64,000 nt of DNA from contig NZ_FOJF01000003.1 of the NCBI RefSeq assembly GCF_900110995.1, positions 248,001 to 312,000 on the forward strand. The letters are read 5' to 3'. How positions within the stretch are numbered: the first letter of the stretch is position 1; each line of letters starts with the position of its first letter. This stretch comes from Chitinophaga sp. YR573 (GTDB lineage Bacteria > Bacteroidota > Bacteroidia > Chitinophagales > Chitinophagaceae). Positions 34,277 through 44,238 of this stretch are shown here, piece after piece. Under the pieces are notes generated by a model that worked only from the letters and a program-made list of their open reading frames with translations, was not told where the DNA came from and did not search any database. A program made the translations under genes and the position numbers.

Positions 34277-37200
34277 ATGAAACGAGCCAGTATTACTGGA
34301 ACATTTTACCTGATCTTATGGGTAATGGTTACCGTCTGTGCATATAATATGCCAGCCAGAGGACAAAATTTAGTACACAAAATTGAGGGTACAGTCACTG
34401 CCAGGGAAACAGGATTAATTATTCCCGGGGCGACAGTTTTTGTAAAGGGTACAAAAACAGCTACTGCAGCAGATGACAAGGGCAACTTTACGATTTCCGC
34501 ATCACCTGGCCAGGTACTGGTCATTACGTCAATGGGTTTTATGTCCCGGGAACTGAAGGTAGGTAGTAGCGGTACCGTAAGTATTAGTCTGGAAGGAGAC
34601 AACCGTACACTGAACGATGTAGTTGTGGTAGGGTACGGTAAAATGAAGAAGACAGACCAGAGCAGCGCCCAGGTATCTATTACTTCAGCAGACATCAACA
34701 AAACTATTAACTCCACACTTGACCAGGCTATCCAGGGCCGTGCAGCAGGTGTGTATGTTACACAGAACTCAGGGCAGCCCGGTGGTGGCATTTCCGTGAA
34801 CATACGGGGTGTCAATACGTTAAGTGGCACCAATGAACCGTTGTATGTAATTGACGGGGTGCAGATGCAGCCAGCTACTGTTTCTTATGGAAACACCAGC
34901 TCTGTGAATGCGCTGGCAGGGATTAATCCTTCTGATATAGAGTCGATGGAAATCCTGCAGGGGCCTTCCGCTACCGCAGTGTATGGGTCCAGAGCAACAA
35001 ATGGTGTGGTACTGGTGACCACCAAAAGGGGTAAATCCGGGCAGGTAAAAGTGAGTTACAACTTCTTATACACGCAACAGGGTAAACCGGATGCATTACC
35101 TACCATGACGCTCCCGCAATTTGCACAAATGAACAATGAGGTGGCTGTATTGCTAAACCGTACCCCTACAGCGGAGTTTAAAAACCCAAGTGTGTTAGGG
35201 CCGGGTACCAACTGGCAAAACGCCCTGTTCCAAACGGCTCCTTTGCGGAAACATCAACTGGCAGTAAGTGGTGGGTCCAATACGACCACTTTCTATATGT
35301 CCGGTGAATACTTTAAACAGGATGGGGTGGCAATAGGCTCTGATTTCAATCGTTATTCTTTCCGCCTGAACCTGGATAACCAGTCATTCAAATGGTTGAA
35401 ACTGAGTACATCACTCAATTTTTATCAAACCAAAGAAAAACTGGCATCTTCCAGTGAAGACGTTATCAGGAATGCGATCAACCTGGCCCCTAATATTCCT
35501 GTAAAGAATCCTGATGGCAGCTGGGGTGGTGCAACTTCTAACGAATTTGGCAGCAATGCCAAGTATGCACCTTTAAATCCGGTGGCTATCGCAAGCCTTA
35601 TCAACAATAATTACAAAAGGACCGGTGGTTTGGGTGGTGCTTCTGCAGAAGTGAACATCATCAAAGGGCTGACTTTCCGTACCAGCTTCAATGGCAACTT
35701 TGAATATGCGGATGGCAGCAAGTTTATCCCTACTTACCAGCTGGGTTATAATTCTAACGAAACAGCCAACTTAGCAGTGAGTAATAACAGGAACTTTTAC
35801 TGGAACCTGAATGAACTGCTTCAATATAATAAGGATATTAAGAAACACAGCTTTGGTGTAATGGCCAGCCATGAAGCGCAGGCCTGGGATTACCAGAGTT
35901 TCTCTATACAGCGTTTCGGCTTCAGCAGCAATGATATACAATCCCTGAACCTGGGTAATTCATTGGGGCAAATAGTAGGAAGTGGTAAAGGGTCCGGTGC
36001 GCTGGAATCTTACCTGGGCCGTGTGAATTATTCTTACAATAATAAATACATCGTACAATTAGCCGGCAGGGCAGATGGATCGTCCAACTTTGGTTCTGAC
36101 AACAGGTGGGGATTTTTCCCTTCTGTATCCGCAGCATGGCGTTTGACGGAAGAGCCATTCATGAAAGGGATACCTTTTATCAATGAACTGAAACTCCGCG
36201 CAGAAATTGGTACTACCGGTAATAATGGTAGCGGTGGAGCGCAGTATTCAGCTTTATCCGCAGTGACTACCCCCTGGGGTGCTGGTTTCCGTACCGGTCA
36301 GTATGGAAATGCTAATCTGAAATGGGAGTCTACTGAAACCAAAAACATCGGGTTTAACCTGGCGGTGCTGAAAGATAGAATTCAGCTGGAAGGTGATTTC
36401 TATATAAAGAAAACGAATAACCTGTTAATGCCTAATCCATTGCCGGCTTATATGGGTACGCAGGGAGAAGGAGCTATAAATGCGCCGGTTGTGAACATTG
36501 GCGCAATGCAGAATAAGGGTTTCGGTATCACCCTGAATACCGTGAATATTAACAACAAGAGTGGATTTACATGGAGAACGAATTTCAATATCTCCTCCTT
36601 CAAAACAAAGGTCACCAAGTTCTATTCTGATGCTGCTTTCCTGTCGAGGAGCGCCTGGTATATGAATAACTTTACTGCCCGGTCTGTAATAGGACAGGCA
36701 CCATGGCAGTTCTACGGATACGTTGCTGAAGGCGTGTTTAAATCACTTGATGAAATCAACAGCAGCGCTATCCCTACACAGTCTGATGGCAGCAGGTTAC
36801 CTGTAGCAAAAGAAGGGGGTGTTTGGGTAGGAGATATCAAATATAAAGACCTGAATGGTGATAATGTGATCGATTCAAGGGACCAGACTTTCATCGGAAA
36901 TCCATGGCCTAAACTGACATTCGGTTTAACGAATACCTTCTCTTATAAAGGGTTCGATCTGAGTGTGCTGTTAACCGGTGCACAGGGTAATGACATCTTC
37001 AATTATCTGCGTTTTGAAAATACCAATCCAAGTAATATTAATCTGGGCAGGAACCTGTTTGCAGAAACATTTGGTTACGCACGTGTGGCAGGAGAGGACA
37101 GCAAGCCTTATCTGACTAATCCGAATGCCACCATACCGAGGATAACAGGTAATGATGTGAATGGTAATGGTAACCGTTTCACTAACAATTTTGTGGAAGA

Positions 37201-37465
37201 TGGGTCCTATATCAGGATTAAGAATGTACAACTGGGTTATAACCTGCCACGCACATTACTGCGTATGCAGAATGTAGTAAAAGCAGTGCGTATAACAGCC
37301 AGTGTGCAGAACCTGGCCACTTTTACAAAGTATAAAGGATATGATCCGGAAGTAGGCGCTTACCTGGGTAAGGAAGTACAGCTGAGCAGTCAGCTCATTG
37401 GTGTGGATGCAGGCCGTTATCCGTTAACAAAGCTTTATTCCGCTGGTGTTGCGGTTGATTTCTAA
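34277..37465 (+). CDS. SusC/RagA-like TonB-linked outer membrane protein (PUL)
   Basis: This is the outer membrane importer of the HTCS-linked PUL. The ATG at 34277 is preferred over 34202 because it gives a signal peptide directly (MKRASITGTFYLILWVMVTV, ending ARGQN). A regulatory-like domain (KIEGTVTARETGLIIPGATV) is followed by NDVVVVGYGKMKKTDQSSAQ and a plug with NIRGVNTLSGTNEPLYVIDG and TAVYGSRATNGVVLVTTKRG. The barrel runs to the C-terminal VDF. The 1062-residue length is normal. The SusD partner starts 20 bases downstream. Confidence 0.94.
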   Translation: MKRASITGTFYLILWVMVTVCAYNMPARGQNLVHKIEGTVTARETGLIIPGATVFVKGTKTATAADDKGNFTISASPGQVLVITSMGFMSRELKVGSSGTVSISLEGDNRTLNDVVVVGYGKMKKTDQSSAQVSITSADINKTINSTLDQAIQGRAAGVYVTQNSGQPGGGISVNIRGVNTLSGTNEPLYVIDGVQMQPATVSYGNTSSVNALAGINPSDIESMEILQGPSATAVYGSRATNGVVLVTTKRGKSGQVKVSYNFLYTQQGKPDALPTMTLPQFAQMNNEVAVLLNRTPTAEFKNPSVLGPGTNWQNALFQTAPLRKHQLAVSGGSNTTTFYMSGEYFKQDGVAIGSDFNRYSFRLNLDNQSFKWLKLSTSLNFYQTKEKLASSSEDVIRNAINLAPNIPVKNPDGSWGGATSNEFGSNAKYAPLNPVAIASLINNNYKRTGGLGGASAEVNIIKGLTFRTSFNGNFEYADGSKFIPTYQLGYNSNETANLAVSNNRNFYWNLNELLQYNKDIKKHSFGVMASHEAQAWDYQSFSIQRFGFSSNDIQSLNLGNSLGQIVGSGKGSGALESYLGRVNYSYNNKYIVQLAGRADGSSNFGSDNRWGFFPSVSAAWRLTEEPFMKGIPFINELKLRAEIGTTGNNGSGGAQYSALSAVTTPWGAGFRTGQYGNANLKWESTETKNIGFNLAVLKDRIQLEGDFYIKKTNNLLMPNPLPAYMGTQGEGAINAPVVNIGAMQNKGFGITLNTVNINNKSGFTWRTNFNISSFKTKVTKFYSDAAFLSRSAWYMNNFTARSVIGQAPWQFYGYVAEGVFKSLDEINSSAIPTQSDGSRLPVAKEGGVWVGDIKYKDLNGDNVIDSRDQTFIGNPWPKLTFGLTNTFSYKGFDLSVLLTGAQGNDIFNYLRFENTNPSNINLGRNLFAETFGYARVAGEDSKPYLTNPNATIPRITGNDVNGNGNRFTNNFVEDGSYIRIKNVQLGYNLPRTLLRMQNVVKAVRITASVQNLATFTKYKGYDPEVGAYLGKEVQLSSQLIGVDAGRYPLTKLYSAGVAVDF

Positions 37466-37485
37466 AGCCCATTAAAATTAAAATC

Positions 37486-39117
37486 ATGAACAGAATATAT
37501 CTTGTATTCATAATAATCATACTGGCTGGCTGCAGCAAAGACTTTCTTAACAGGCCGCCACAGGATGCTATTGTAGACGCTAACTTTTATCAGTCGTCCG
37601 ATCAGGTGCTGGCAGGTACTGCACCACTATATAATATTGTATGGTTTGCCTGGAATGATAAATCATCTCATGGTATTGGGGATGGCAGAGGCGGATTGCT
37701 GATGTCCGGCTCGTATGAAATAGATAATATACGGATGCAAACGACTGATATTACACCGGAAGTAGCCAGTTCCTGGAACTCCTTCTTCAATGTAGTGGCA
37801 CAGTCGAATATGATAATCAATAACCTTACAAAATATACTGCGTCTTCTGTACCGGAAAATGTAAAACAGGCGGGTATTGCAGAAGGCCGTTTTATGAGAG
37901 GACTGGCATATGCTTACCTGGTGCAGAACTGGGGCCCTGTACCTGTTATCACCAATAATAATGTACTGCTCACAGATACTTCCATCACGAGGAATACAGT
38001 GGAAACAGTATGGGAGTTTGTGATCCGCGAAATACGTTTTGCCGCACAGAATTTACCGGCTACTCCTTTACAGAAAGGCCGTTTAACAAAATGGGCCGCA
38101 GAAGGTGTGCTGGCAAGGATGTTCCTGACCCGCGCAGGTGTTGGAGCAAGTGGCAGTCGTAACCAATCGGACCTGGACAGTGCCGCATGGTATGCCAATG
38201 ATGTGATTCAGAACAGTGGTGCTTCACTGATGACGAATTACGAAGACCTGTTCCTGATGAAGAACAATAATAACCCTGAAAGTCTGTTCGCTTTACAATG
38301 GAAATATGATGGCGACTGGGGAACACAAAACAGTGTGCAGGCATTCCTGGCTTATAGTTCTGATATCACTGGTTTTGGTGATGGATGGGGCGGAGACATT
38401 GGCGCTTCTTACGACATGCTGAAACAATATGATCCTGCTGATAAGCGTCGTAAGGCAACGTTTATGTTCCCGGGAGATCATTATTCCTATATACATCAAT
38501 CAGTAGATGATCCGAATAATCCCGGTAAAAAAATCATACAGGAATTACAGGTTCCCTGGAATTATGTAGGAACTGAAAGGTATAACGTACGCGCCTGGGT
38601 GAAAAAATATGTGGTAGGTCGTCCGGAAGATAATGATGGCAAAGTAACCCAGCAGCATACAGAAATAAATACCTACATGTTGCGTTTGGCAGAAGTATAC
38701 CTGATCTATGCAGAAGCGTTGCTGGGTAATAATCCTTCTACAGGAGACGGACAGGCGCTGAAGTATTATAATGCGGTACGTACAAGGGCAGGATTAGCGG
38801 CTAAAACAGTGATCACCTGGGATGATATCTATAATGAAAGGAGACTGGAACTGGCTATGGAAGGACAGCAATGGTATGATATTGTACGTCTCCATTATTA
38901 TGATCCTGCCAAGGCCCTTACTATACTGAAAAATCAGGATAAAGGTACTTACAGGATTGTTGCCAATGCGGCTACCAATGCTACTTCCTGGACAGTTACT
39001 TCTGATGTTCCGGCTTATTATCCTGTATCAGAAAGTAATTTCATGATACCATACCCGGCATCAGAATTAACGGCTGCGCCTAATCTGAGAAAACCACCGG
39101 TGCCTTACAAGTTTTAA
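37486..39117 (+). CDS. SusD/RagB-like lipoprotein (PUL)
   Basis: This is the glycan-binding lid of the SusC transporter at 34277. The signal ends in a lipobox LAGC (Cys16, MNRIYLVFIIIILAGCSKDF). SusD features include the DAIVDANFYQSSDQVLAGTA segment, the helical LAYAYLVQNWG part, a RLAEVYLIYAEALLGNN motif and the C-terminal YNERRLELAMEGQQWYDIVR. The 543-residue length fits the family. It is the second gene of the PUL operon and is followed after 18 bases by the glycan-binding protein. Confidence 0.94.
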   Translation: MNRIYLVFIIIILAGCSKDFLNRPPQDAIVDANFYQSSDQVLAGTAPLYNIVWFAWNDKSSHGIGDGRGGLLMSGSYEIDNIRMQTTDITPEVASSWNSFFNVVAQSNMIINNLTKYTASSVPENVKQAGIAEGRFMRGLAYAYLVQNWGPVPVITNNNVLLTDTSITRNTVETVWEFVIREIRFAAQNLPATPLQKGRLTKWAAEGVLARMFLTRAGVGASGSRNQSDLDSAAWYANDVIQNSGASLMTNYEDLFLMKNNNNPESLFALQWKYDGDWGTQNSVQAFLAYSSDITGFGDGWGGDIGASYDMLKQYDPADKRRKATFMFPGDHYSYIHQSVDDPNNPGKKIIQELQVPWNYVGTERYNVRAWVKKYVVGRPEDNDGKVTQQHTEINTYMLRLAEVYLIYAEALLGNNPSTGDGQALKYYNAVRTRAGLAAKTVITWDDIYNERRLELAMEGQQWYDIVRLHYYDPAKALTILKNQDKGTYRIVANAATNATSWTVTSDVPAYYPVSESNFMIPYPASELTAAPNLRKPPVPYKF

Positions 39118-39135
39118 TCTAAAAAAAGAAACGTT

Positions 39136-40380
39136 ATGACTAAGTATAATTTTCTGTTTTTTCTGCCGGTAGTTTTCTGCCTGCTGTTATCATGTTCCAA
39201 AGATCACGATGTATCTGGTCCGCCAATTATTAATGGGGTGAGCCTGCTGGATTCAACAAAGACAGATAGCACCTTTGCAAGGGCTTTACCGGGTACTTTG
39301 ATCCTGATCACAGGGGAGAACCTTAGCGGGGCTGTAACGGTGTCTTTTAACGGACAATCAGCCTATTTTAATCCTACTTATAATACCAGTACGCATATCA
39401 TCATGACGATCCCGAGTAACGCACCTACAGAAGCGACGGACCCGAATGTGCCTAATAAGATACGTATTGTAACAAATCATGGAGAAACGGCTTATAGTTT
39501 CGTTATAGATATTCCGCCTCCGGCCATCTGGGCTATTTCTAATGAGAATGCGATGCCGGGAGATTCCCTGATCATTCGCGGGGCCAACTTATGGCTGATA
39601 GAAAAGCTTGTTTTCCCTGGTGGCAGAGAGATCACTGACTTTGCCGGTAATGATGCCGGTTCAAGAGTAGGGCTGCTGATGCCGGACCTTGGCACTGATA
39701 CAGGCCGCCTGGTCATTGTAGCGAAATTTGGTACAACGTGGTCTGACGGGCCTTTAAATGACCATCAGAGCGGGGATGTGATCAGCAACCTGACGAACGC
39801 TGGTGAAGCGGGAGAAGATCCGGTATTTAACTGGGGCTGGTGGGGTGCTAACAGGACCAGCGACGCTACATTATTCCCTGGTACGAGAGGCGCTTACCTG
39901 CAGAATATTTTTGGTGGTGTAGGAGCTAAAGACGTGGCCTGGTGGAATGGTAACCGTTCCGGTAATTTCAGCGATGTGTCTACTATTTTTACAGCAGCTG
40001 TGATGTCTGAACAGGCCAGTAATTATGCGTTGAAGTTTGAGATAAATACGAAAGAACCCTGGACTGCCGGCGTGAATGTGCTGCGGTTGGGTGATAATTA
40101 TGCATACCGGTATATGCCATGGGCAGATGAAACCAGTGGTTCATTTAATACCGGAAATACATGGGAGACTGTTACGGTCCTGTTGTCTGATTTTAAAACA
40201 GCAGCTAAAGATGCAGATGGTAATACTGTAGAAGGTACCGGCGCTGGTGCTATGACAATGGGCAACCTGTTAAAGACTGGTGGGGTAGTTGCATTTGGTT
40301 ATCGTTTTATCACAGAAGCCGCTGCGGTAGATGTGTATAATGCAGCGTATGATAATTTCAGGATCGTTAAGGTAAAATAA
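39136..40380 (+). CDS. Surface glycan-binding lipoprotein with IPT/TIG domains
   Basis: This is a cell-surface carbohydrate-binding protein of the PUL (SGBP type). A lipoprotein signal ends LLLSC (Cys20). The first half has IPT/TIG-like beta domains (GTLILITGENLSGAVTVSFN; AMPGDSLIIRGANLWLIEKL). The second half is a beta domain rich in Trp and Gly (FNWGWWGANRTSD, DVAWWNGNRSGNF) that fits the XBD-like glycan-binding domain and probably provides aromatic sugar-binding residues. It lies between SusD and a clan GH-A lipoprotein, so it likely helps capture the substrate before cleavage. Confidence 0.85.
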   Translation: MTKYNFLFFLPVVFCLLLSCSKDHDVSGPPIINGVSLLDSTKTDSTFARALPGTLILITGENLSGAVTVSFNGQSAYFNPTYNTSTHIIMTIPSNAPTEATDPNVPNKIRIVTNHGETAYSFVIDIPPPAIWAISNENAMPGDSLIIRGANLWLIEKLVFPGGREITDFAGNDAGSRVGLLMPDLGTDTGRLVIVAKFGTTWSDGPLNDHQSGDVISNLTNAGEAGEDPVFNWGWWGANRTSDATLFPGTRGAYLQNIFGGVGAKDVAWWNGNRSGNFSDVSTIFTAAVMSEQASNYALKFEINTKEPWTAGVNVLRLGDNYAYRYMPWADETSGSFNTGNTWETVTVLLSDFKTAAKDADGNTVEGTGAGAMTMGNLLKTGGVVAFGYRFITEAAAVDVYNAAYDNFRIVKVK

Positions 40381-40390
40381 AATATATCAG

Positions 40391-42133
40391 ATGAGAAAAA
40401 TTCCCGGTATTAGGTTCCTTTGCATGGCACTCATGATTTTTCCAGCATGTAATAAGGGTACTTCAGACAAACAAAGCGGAAACGGTGGTACAGATACGAT
40501 AGGGGGAACGGTGGTGATCCCATCGGATCCTTCCGTAGCAAGTAGTATTGGCTTCTTTATGAATGAGTGGGTACAAAAGAGTTTTACAGCACCTGCTTAT
40601 ACAGAAATGACACCGCCTTCCTCAGCTACTTATACGGTGACAGTAGATGCATCTACCGTGGTAACGAAAGTATCTCCTTCATTATTCGGGAATAACAGTA
40701 ATCTGTATATGAGCCAGATGGTGACCGAGTCGGCATTAATGGGGCATATCACAAAGTTACATCCGGGTATTATCCGCTTTCCGGGCGGGAATCTGAGCAG
40801 CGTTTATTTCTGGAATACCACATCAGGCAATAAGCCTGCGGATGCTCCGGATAAAATTAATGATGCTGACGGGAACAGTATAGATCCTGGTTACTGGTAT
40901 GGTGGTACTACAGACGGCTGGACGTTATCACTGGATAATTACTACAAGATGTTACAGCAAAGCGGTAACGAGGGTATTATCACGGTGAATTACGGGTACG
41001 CCAGATATGGTACGGGGACTGATCCTGTGGCTGCGGCAGCTCATCTGGCGGCCGACTGGGTACGGTATGATAACGGACGTACGAAATACTGGGAAATAGG
41101 GAATGAGAGTAATGGTACCTGGCAGGCCGGGTACAGGATAGATGTAACACAGAATAAAGATGGTCAGCCGCAGCTGGTGACAGGAGATCTCTATGGCAGA
41201 CATTTTAAGGTGTATGCAGACTCTATGCGTAAAGCGGCTTCGGAAATTGGTAAAACCATTTATATAGGCGGACAGTTACTGGAACATGAGCCGGCATCAT
41301 GGGCTACAGCTACAGATAAAAGCTGGAACAGTGGCGTATTGAAACAGGCGGGTAGTACAGCAGATTTCTTTATTGTGCATAGTTACTATACGCCTTTTAA
41401 TACCAACTCCAATCCGCCGGAAGTACTGGCGTCTGCGGTGGCTGTTACAAAGGCGATCTCTGATTATGTGTCATTATCCTTAACAACAGCTGGGGTTGCG
41501 TCTAAGCCGGTGGCATTAACTGAATGGAACATCTTTGCAGTGGGCTCTCAGCAGATGGTATCGCAGGTAGCGGGTATGCACGCAGTGATGGTGTTGGGAG
41601 AACTGATGAAGAATAAGTTTGGTATGGCCAGTCGCTGGGACCTTGCTAATAGCTGGGATAACGGGAATGATCATGGGTTGTTTAGTCAGGGTGAAGCTGC
41701 TTCCGGTGAAACAAAATGGGCACCAAGACCGGTATTCTATTACATGTATTTCTTCCAGAAGAACCTGGGCGACCGGTATATAAATGCAACGGTAGCAGAT
41801 AGTAGTGCCGGTATCAATGCATACGGGTCTACTTTTGGTTCCGGAGAGGTATCGGTTACATTGGTGAACAAGGCTGTTAGTGCGAAAAGCGTACAGCTGG
41901 CTTTTAAGAATTTTAATCCCGGTAGCCGTTATTACTGGTATGTATTAACGGGAGGGGATGGTGTTACAGGCTTTTCGAGGAAAGTGTTTGTAAATGGCAC
42001 CGGGCCTTCCGGTGTGGCCGGAGGGCCTGATAGCTATGCTACGCTGAAGGCATATTCTGCCAGTGCACAGCAGGGTGTGAAGGTGACATTACCGGCTATG
42101 TCGGTGGTGTGCCTGGTTGTAGAGAAAAAATAA
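40391..42133 (+). CDS. Secreted glycoside hydrolase, clan GH-A (GH51/GH39-like)
   Basis: This is probably the substrate-cleaving enzyme of the PUL. A lipoprotein signal ends FPAC (Cys19), so it should act at the cell surface. The barrel shows IIRFPGGNLSSVYFW, then Glu239 in YWEIGNESNGTW (likely acid/base) and Glu378 in VALTEWNIF (likely nucleophile), the clan GH-A arrangement. The C-terminal region is a beta domain with SVTLVNK. Sequence features are closest to GH51 and GH39-type enzymes, but it differs from the GH51 enzyme at 6937 and I cannot assign the family or substrate. An arabinose- or xylose-containing glycan is a reasonable guess. A terminator follows. Confidence 0.78.
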   Translation: MRKIPGIRFLCMALMIFPACNKGTSDKQSGNGGTDTIGGTVVIPSDPSVASSIGFFMNEWVQKSFTAPAYTEMTPPSSATYTVTVDASTVVTKVSPSLFGNNSNLYMSQMVTESALMGHITKLHPGIIRFPGGNLSSVYFWNTTSGNKPADAPDKINDADGNSIDPGYWYGGTTDGWTLSLDNYYKMLQQSGNEGIITVNYGYARYGTGTDPVAAAAHLAADWVRYDNGRTKYWEIGNESNGTWQAGYRIDVTQNKDGQPQLVTGDLYGRHFKVYADSMRKAASEIGKTIYIGGQLLEHEPASWATATDKSWNSGVLKQAGSTADFFIVHSYYTPFNTNSNPPEVLASAVAVTKAISDYVSLSLTTAGVASKPVALTEWNIFAVGSQQMVSQVAGMHAVMVLGELMKNKFGMASRWDLANSWDNGNDHGLFSQGEAASGETKWAPRPVFYYMYFFQKNLGDRYINATVADSSAGINAYGSTFGSGEVSVTLVNKAVSAKSVQLAFKNFNPGSRYYWYVLTGGDGVTGFSRKVFVNGTGPSGVAGGPDSYATLKAYSASAQQGVKVTLPAMSVVCLVVEKK

Positions 42134-42151
42134 TAGGGGGATATGTCTGAT

Positions 42152-42189
42152 AAGCTCCGTTGGCTTTTATGCCGGCGGAGCTTTTAATA
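42152..42189 (+). terminator. Terminator hairpin at the end of the PUL
   Basis: A perfect 8-bp stem aagctccg / cggagctt (42152-42159 with 42176-42183) with a 16-base loop is followed by a weak U-rich tail (ttaatatt). It sits between the glycosidase gene and the Crp/Fnr gene. Confidence 0.55.
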
Positions 42190-42202
42190 TTATATTTACA
42201 GC

Positions 42203-42829
42203 ATGGTTAATGATTATCTCGATAAATATTTCCCACAGTTTGAGGTTGATCTGCGTAAGCAGATAGCAGAACATAGTACGATGAAATCTGTATTAAAAGG
42301 GGAAACGATGATACAGACGGGGCAGTATTTCCGTTCTACCGTGCTGGTACTGGAAGGGCGTTTAAAGCTTTACCGTGAAGGAGAGGAAGGGGGTGAGTTT
42401 TTTATGTATTACCTGGAGCCGGGGGATGCCTGTGCCTTGTCTATGGTTTGTGCACAGAAGCAACTGACAAGCGGTGTAATGGCCAAAGCACTGGAAGACA
42501 GTGTAGTGCTGATGGTGCCTGTGGCCATGATGGAATCATTGATGCAGGATTTTAAAAGCTGGTATTCATTTGTAGTGGAAACTTACCGTTCACGGTTTGA
42601 GGAATTGCTGGTGATCATTGATAATATTGCTTTCAGGTCTATGGATGAAAGGCTGGTTACTTATCTTGAAAATCAGAAAGAAAAGTTAGGTTCCAGTCAG
42701 TTGTATATCACCCATAATGAAATAGCTACTGACCTTAATTCTTCAAGGGAAGTGATTTCCAGATTGCTTAAAAAGCTGGAACAGCGGGAGAAGGTCCGCC
42801 TGTTCAGAAACTATATAGAACTCCTGTGA
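42203..42829 (+). CDS. Crp/Fnr-family transcription regulator
   Basis: The 208-residue protein has a cyclic-nucleotide-binding-type beta-roll (GQYFRSTVLVLEGRLKLYRE, FFMYYLEPGDACALSMVC), a dimerization helix, and a C-terminal HTH (YITHNEIATDLNSSREVISR). The recognition helix contains SSREVISR, typical of this family. It heads the sulfur gene cluster. The palindrome GTGACTTTAGTCAC overlaps its stop codon (42826-42839) and may be the site it binds before the TauE gene. The nature of the sensed signal is not visible. Two Cys (in the ALSMVC region) might be relevant for a sulfur-sensing role, which is speculative. Confidence 0.9.
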   Translation: MVNDYLDKYFPQFEVDLRKQIAEHSTMKSVLKGETMIQTGQYFRSTVLVLEGRLKLYREGEEGGEFFMYYLEPGDACALSMVCAQKQLTSGVMAKALEDSVVLMVPVAMMESLMQDFKSWYSFVVETYRSRFEELLVIIDNIAFRSMDERLVTYLENQKEKLGSSQLYITHNEIATDLNSSREVISRLLKKLEQREKVRLFRNYIELL

Positions 42830-42839
42830 CTTTAGTCAC
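42826..42839. promoter_or_regulatory. Candidate Crp/Fnr-type operator palindrome
   Basis: GTGACTTTAGTCAC is a 5+5 bp perfect palindrome around TTTA, of Crp/Fnr half-site type. It overlaps the stop of the regulator gene and lies 51 bases before the TauE gene, where it could control the sulfur genes. Binding is an inference from sequence and position. Confidence 0.45.
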
Positions 42840-42889
42840 CGTCAATCATTGTTAACTCCACGAGCTTTGCATGTATAATACATCGTGCA

Positions 42890-43669
42890 ATGGTCATATT
42901 TGGTTATCTGGCTTCGTTATTAATTGGTATTTCTCTTGGTCTGATAGGGGGCGGAGGCTCTATTCTCACGGTACCGGTACTGGTATATATCTTTGGGATC
43001 ACTCCTGTTTTAGCGACTTCCTATTCATTGTTTATTGTTGGCAGTACCAGTTTAATAGGGGCATATGGCAGCTACCGCAAAGGAGACGTAAGTTTTTATA
43101 CGGCTGTATTGTTTGGTCTCTCTTCTGTTATAACGGTATTTGTTACACGTAAATTTATCATTCCTGCTATTCCTGAACAGTTGTTTACACTGGGGCATTT
43201 TACGGTTACATGGTCTCTTGTAACGATGACCTTATTTGCCATATTGATGCTGGCAGCTGCGTTGTCTATGATCTTCAGTAAAACAAAGGAGCATGTAGTG
43301 CCGGGCAGGAATTTATTCAGGCTTGTATTGTATGGAGTGGGGATTGGTATTGTAACAGGATTGTTAGGTGCCGGTGGCGGGTTTTTATTGATACCTGCGC
43401 TGGTGATGCTGGTAAAATTGCCTATGAAAAAAGCGGTAGGTACATCTTTGTTTATCATTGCATTTAATTCTTTATCGGGATTTTTAGGGGATCTGGGACA
43501 TTATCACATCGATTGGTTTTTCCTGCTGAAGATAGCGTTGATAGCGGTTGTTGGAATAATGCTGGGAGGGTTGCTGGTACCCAGGATACAGGGAGGGAAG
43601 CTGAAAATAGTCTTTGGTTGGTTTGTATTGCTGATGGGGGTATATATTCTTGTTCATGAAATCATTTAA
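42890..43669 (+). CDS. TauE/SafE-family sulfite/sulfur anion exporter
   Basis: A 259-residue integral membrane protein with about eight hydrophobic segments. The TauE/SafE signatures are visible in the first half as GLIGGGGSILTVPVLVYIFG and in the second as GLLGAGGGFLLIPALVMLVK, the usual internal duplication of the family. Members export sulfite, sulfoacetate or other anions. Two bases separate it from the YeeE-type gene, and it lies directly downstream of the Crp/Fnr regulator, so it likely removes oxidized sulfur products made by the cluster's dioxygenase. Confidence 0.9.
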   Translation: MVIFGYLASLLIGISLGLIGGGGSILTVPVLVYIFGITPVLATSYSLFIVGSTSLIGAYGSYRKGDVSFYTAVLFGLSSVITVFVTRKFIIPAIPEQLFTLGHFTVTWSLVTMTLFAILMLAAALSMIFSKTKEHVVPGRNLFRLVLYGVGIGIVTGLLGAGGGFLLIPALVMLVKLPMKKAVGTSLFIIAFNSLSGFLGDLGHYHIDWFFLLKIALIAVVGIMLGGLLVPRIQGGKLKIVFGWFVLLMGVYILVHEII

Positions 43670-43671
43670 TC

Positions 43672-44238
43672 ATGTTTATGCGATCGTTTTTAGAACAGCC
43701 CTGGCCATGGTATGTAGCAGGGCCACTTGTAGGACTTACAGTACCTGCTTTGTTATTGTTAGGGAATAAGTCATTTGGTATCAGTTCCTCTTTGCGGCAT
43801 GTGTGTGCGGCTTGTATACCGGCAAAGATCCCTTTTTTTCAGTACGACTGGAAGAAGGAAATATGGAATCTTTTCTTTGTGGCGGGGATCTTAATGGGTG
43901 GTTTCATCACTTATTATTTTATGCATCCCGGGCCTGTGGTTGTTAATCCTGCGCTTGTGAATGAATTGTCGGGTTATGGGATTCATGATTATCATTCGCT
44001 GGTACCAACGGAGTTGTTTAACTGGTCTGCCTTATTTACGCTCAGAGGAGCTTTGATGATGATCGGTGGAGGATTCTTAGTAGGTTTTGGTACGCGTTAT
44101 GCGGGAGGTTGTACCAGTGGACATACTATTATGGGGTTGTCTACTTTGCAATGGCCTTCGCTGGTGGCGACGATTTGTTTTATGGTTGGTGGGTTTGTGA
44201 CGGCTAATCTTATTCTTCCTTATATTTTAAAATTATAA
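43672..44238 (+). CDS. YeeE/YedE-type sulfur transport protein, first half
   Basis: A 188-residue membrane protein with four or five hydrophobic segments. The conserved Cys motif YAGGCTSGHTIMGLSTLQWP is that of the YeeE/YedE (Sul_transp) family, which moves thiosulfate or related sulfane sulfur through Cys relay. In Bacteroidota and others the transporter is often split into two short genes, as here. Its stop and the ATG of the next gene overlap by one base, so they are translated together. Confidence 0.88.
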   Translation: MFMRSFLEQPWPWYVAGPLVGLTVPALLLLGNKSFGISSSLRHVCAACIPAKIPFFQYDWKKEIWNLFFVAGILMGGFITYYFMHPGPVVVNPALVNELSGYGIHDYHSLVPTELFNWSALFTLRGALMMIGGGFLVGFGTRYAGGCTSGHTIMGLSTLQWPSLVATICFMVGGFVTANLILPYILKL

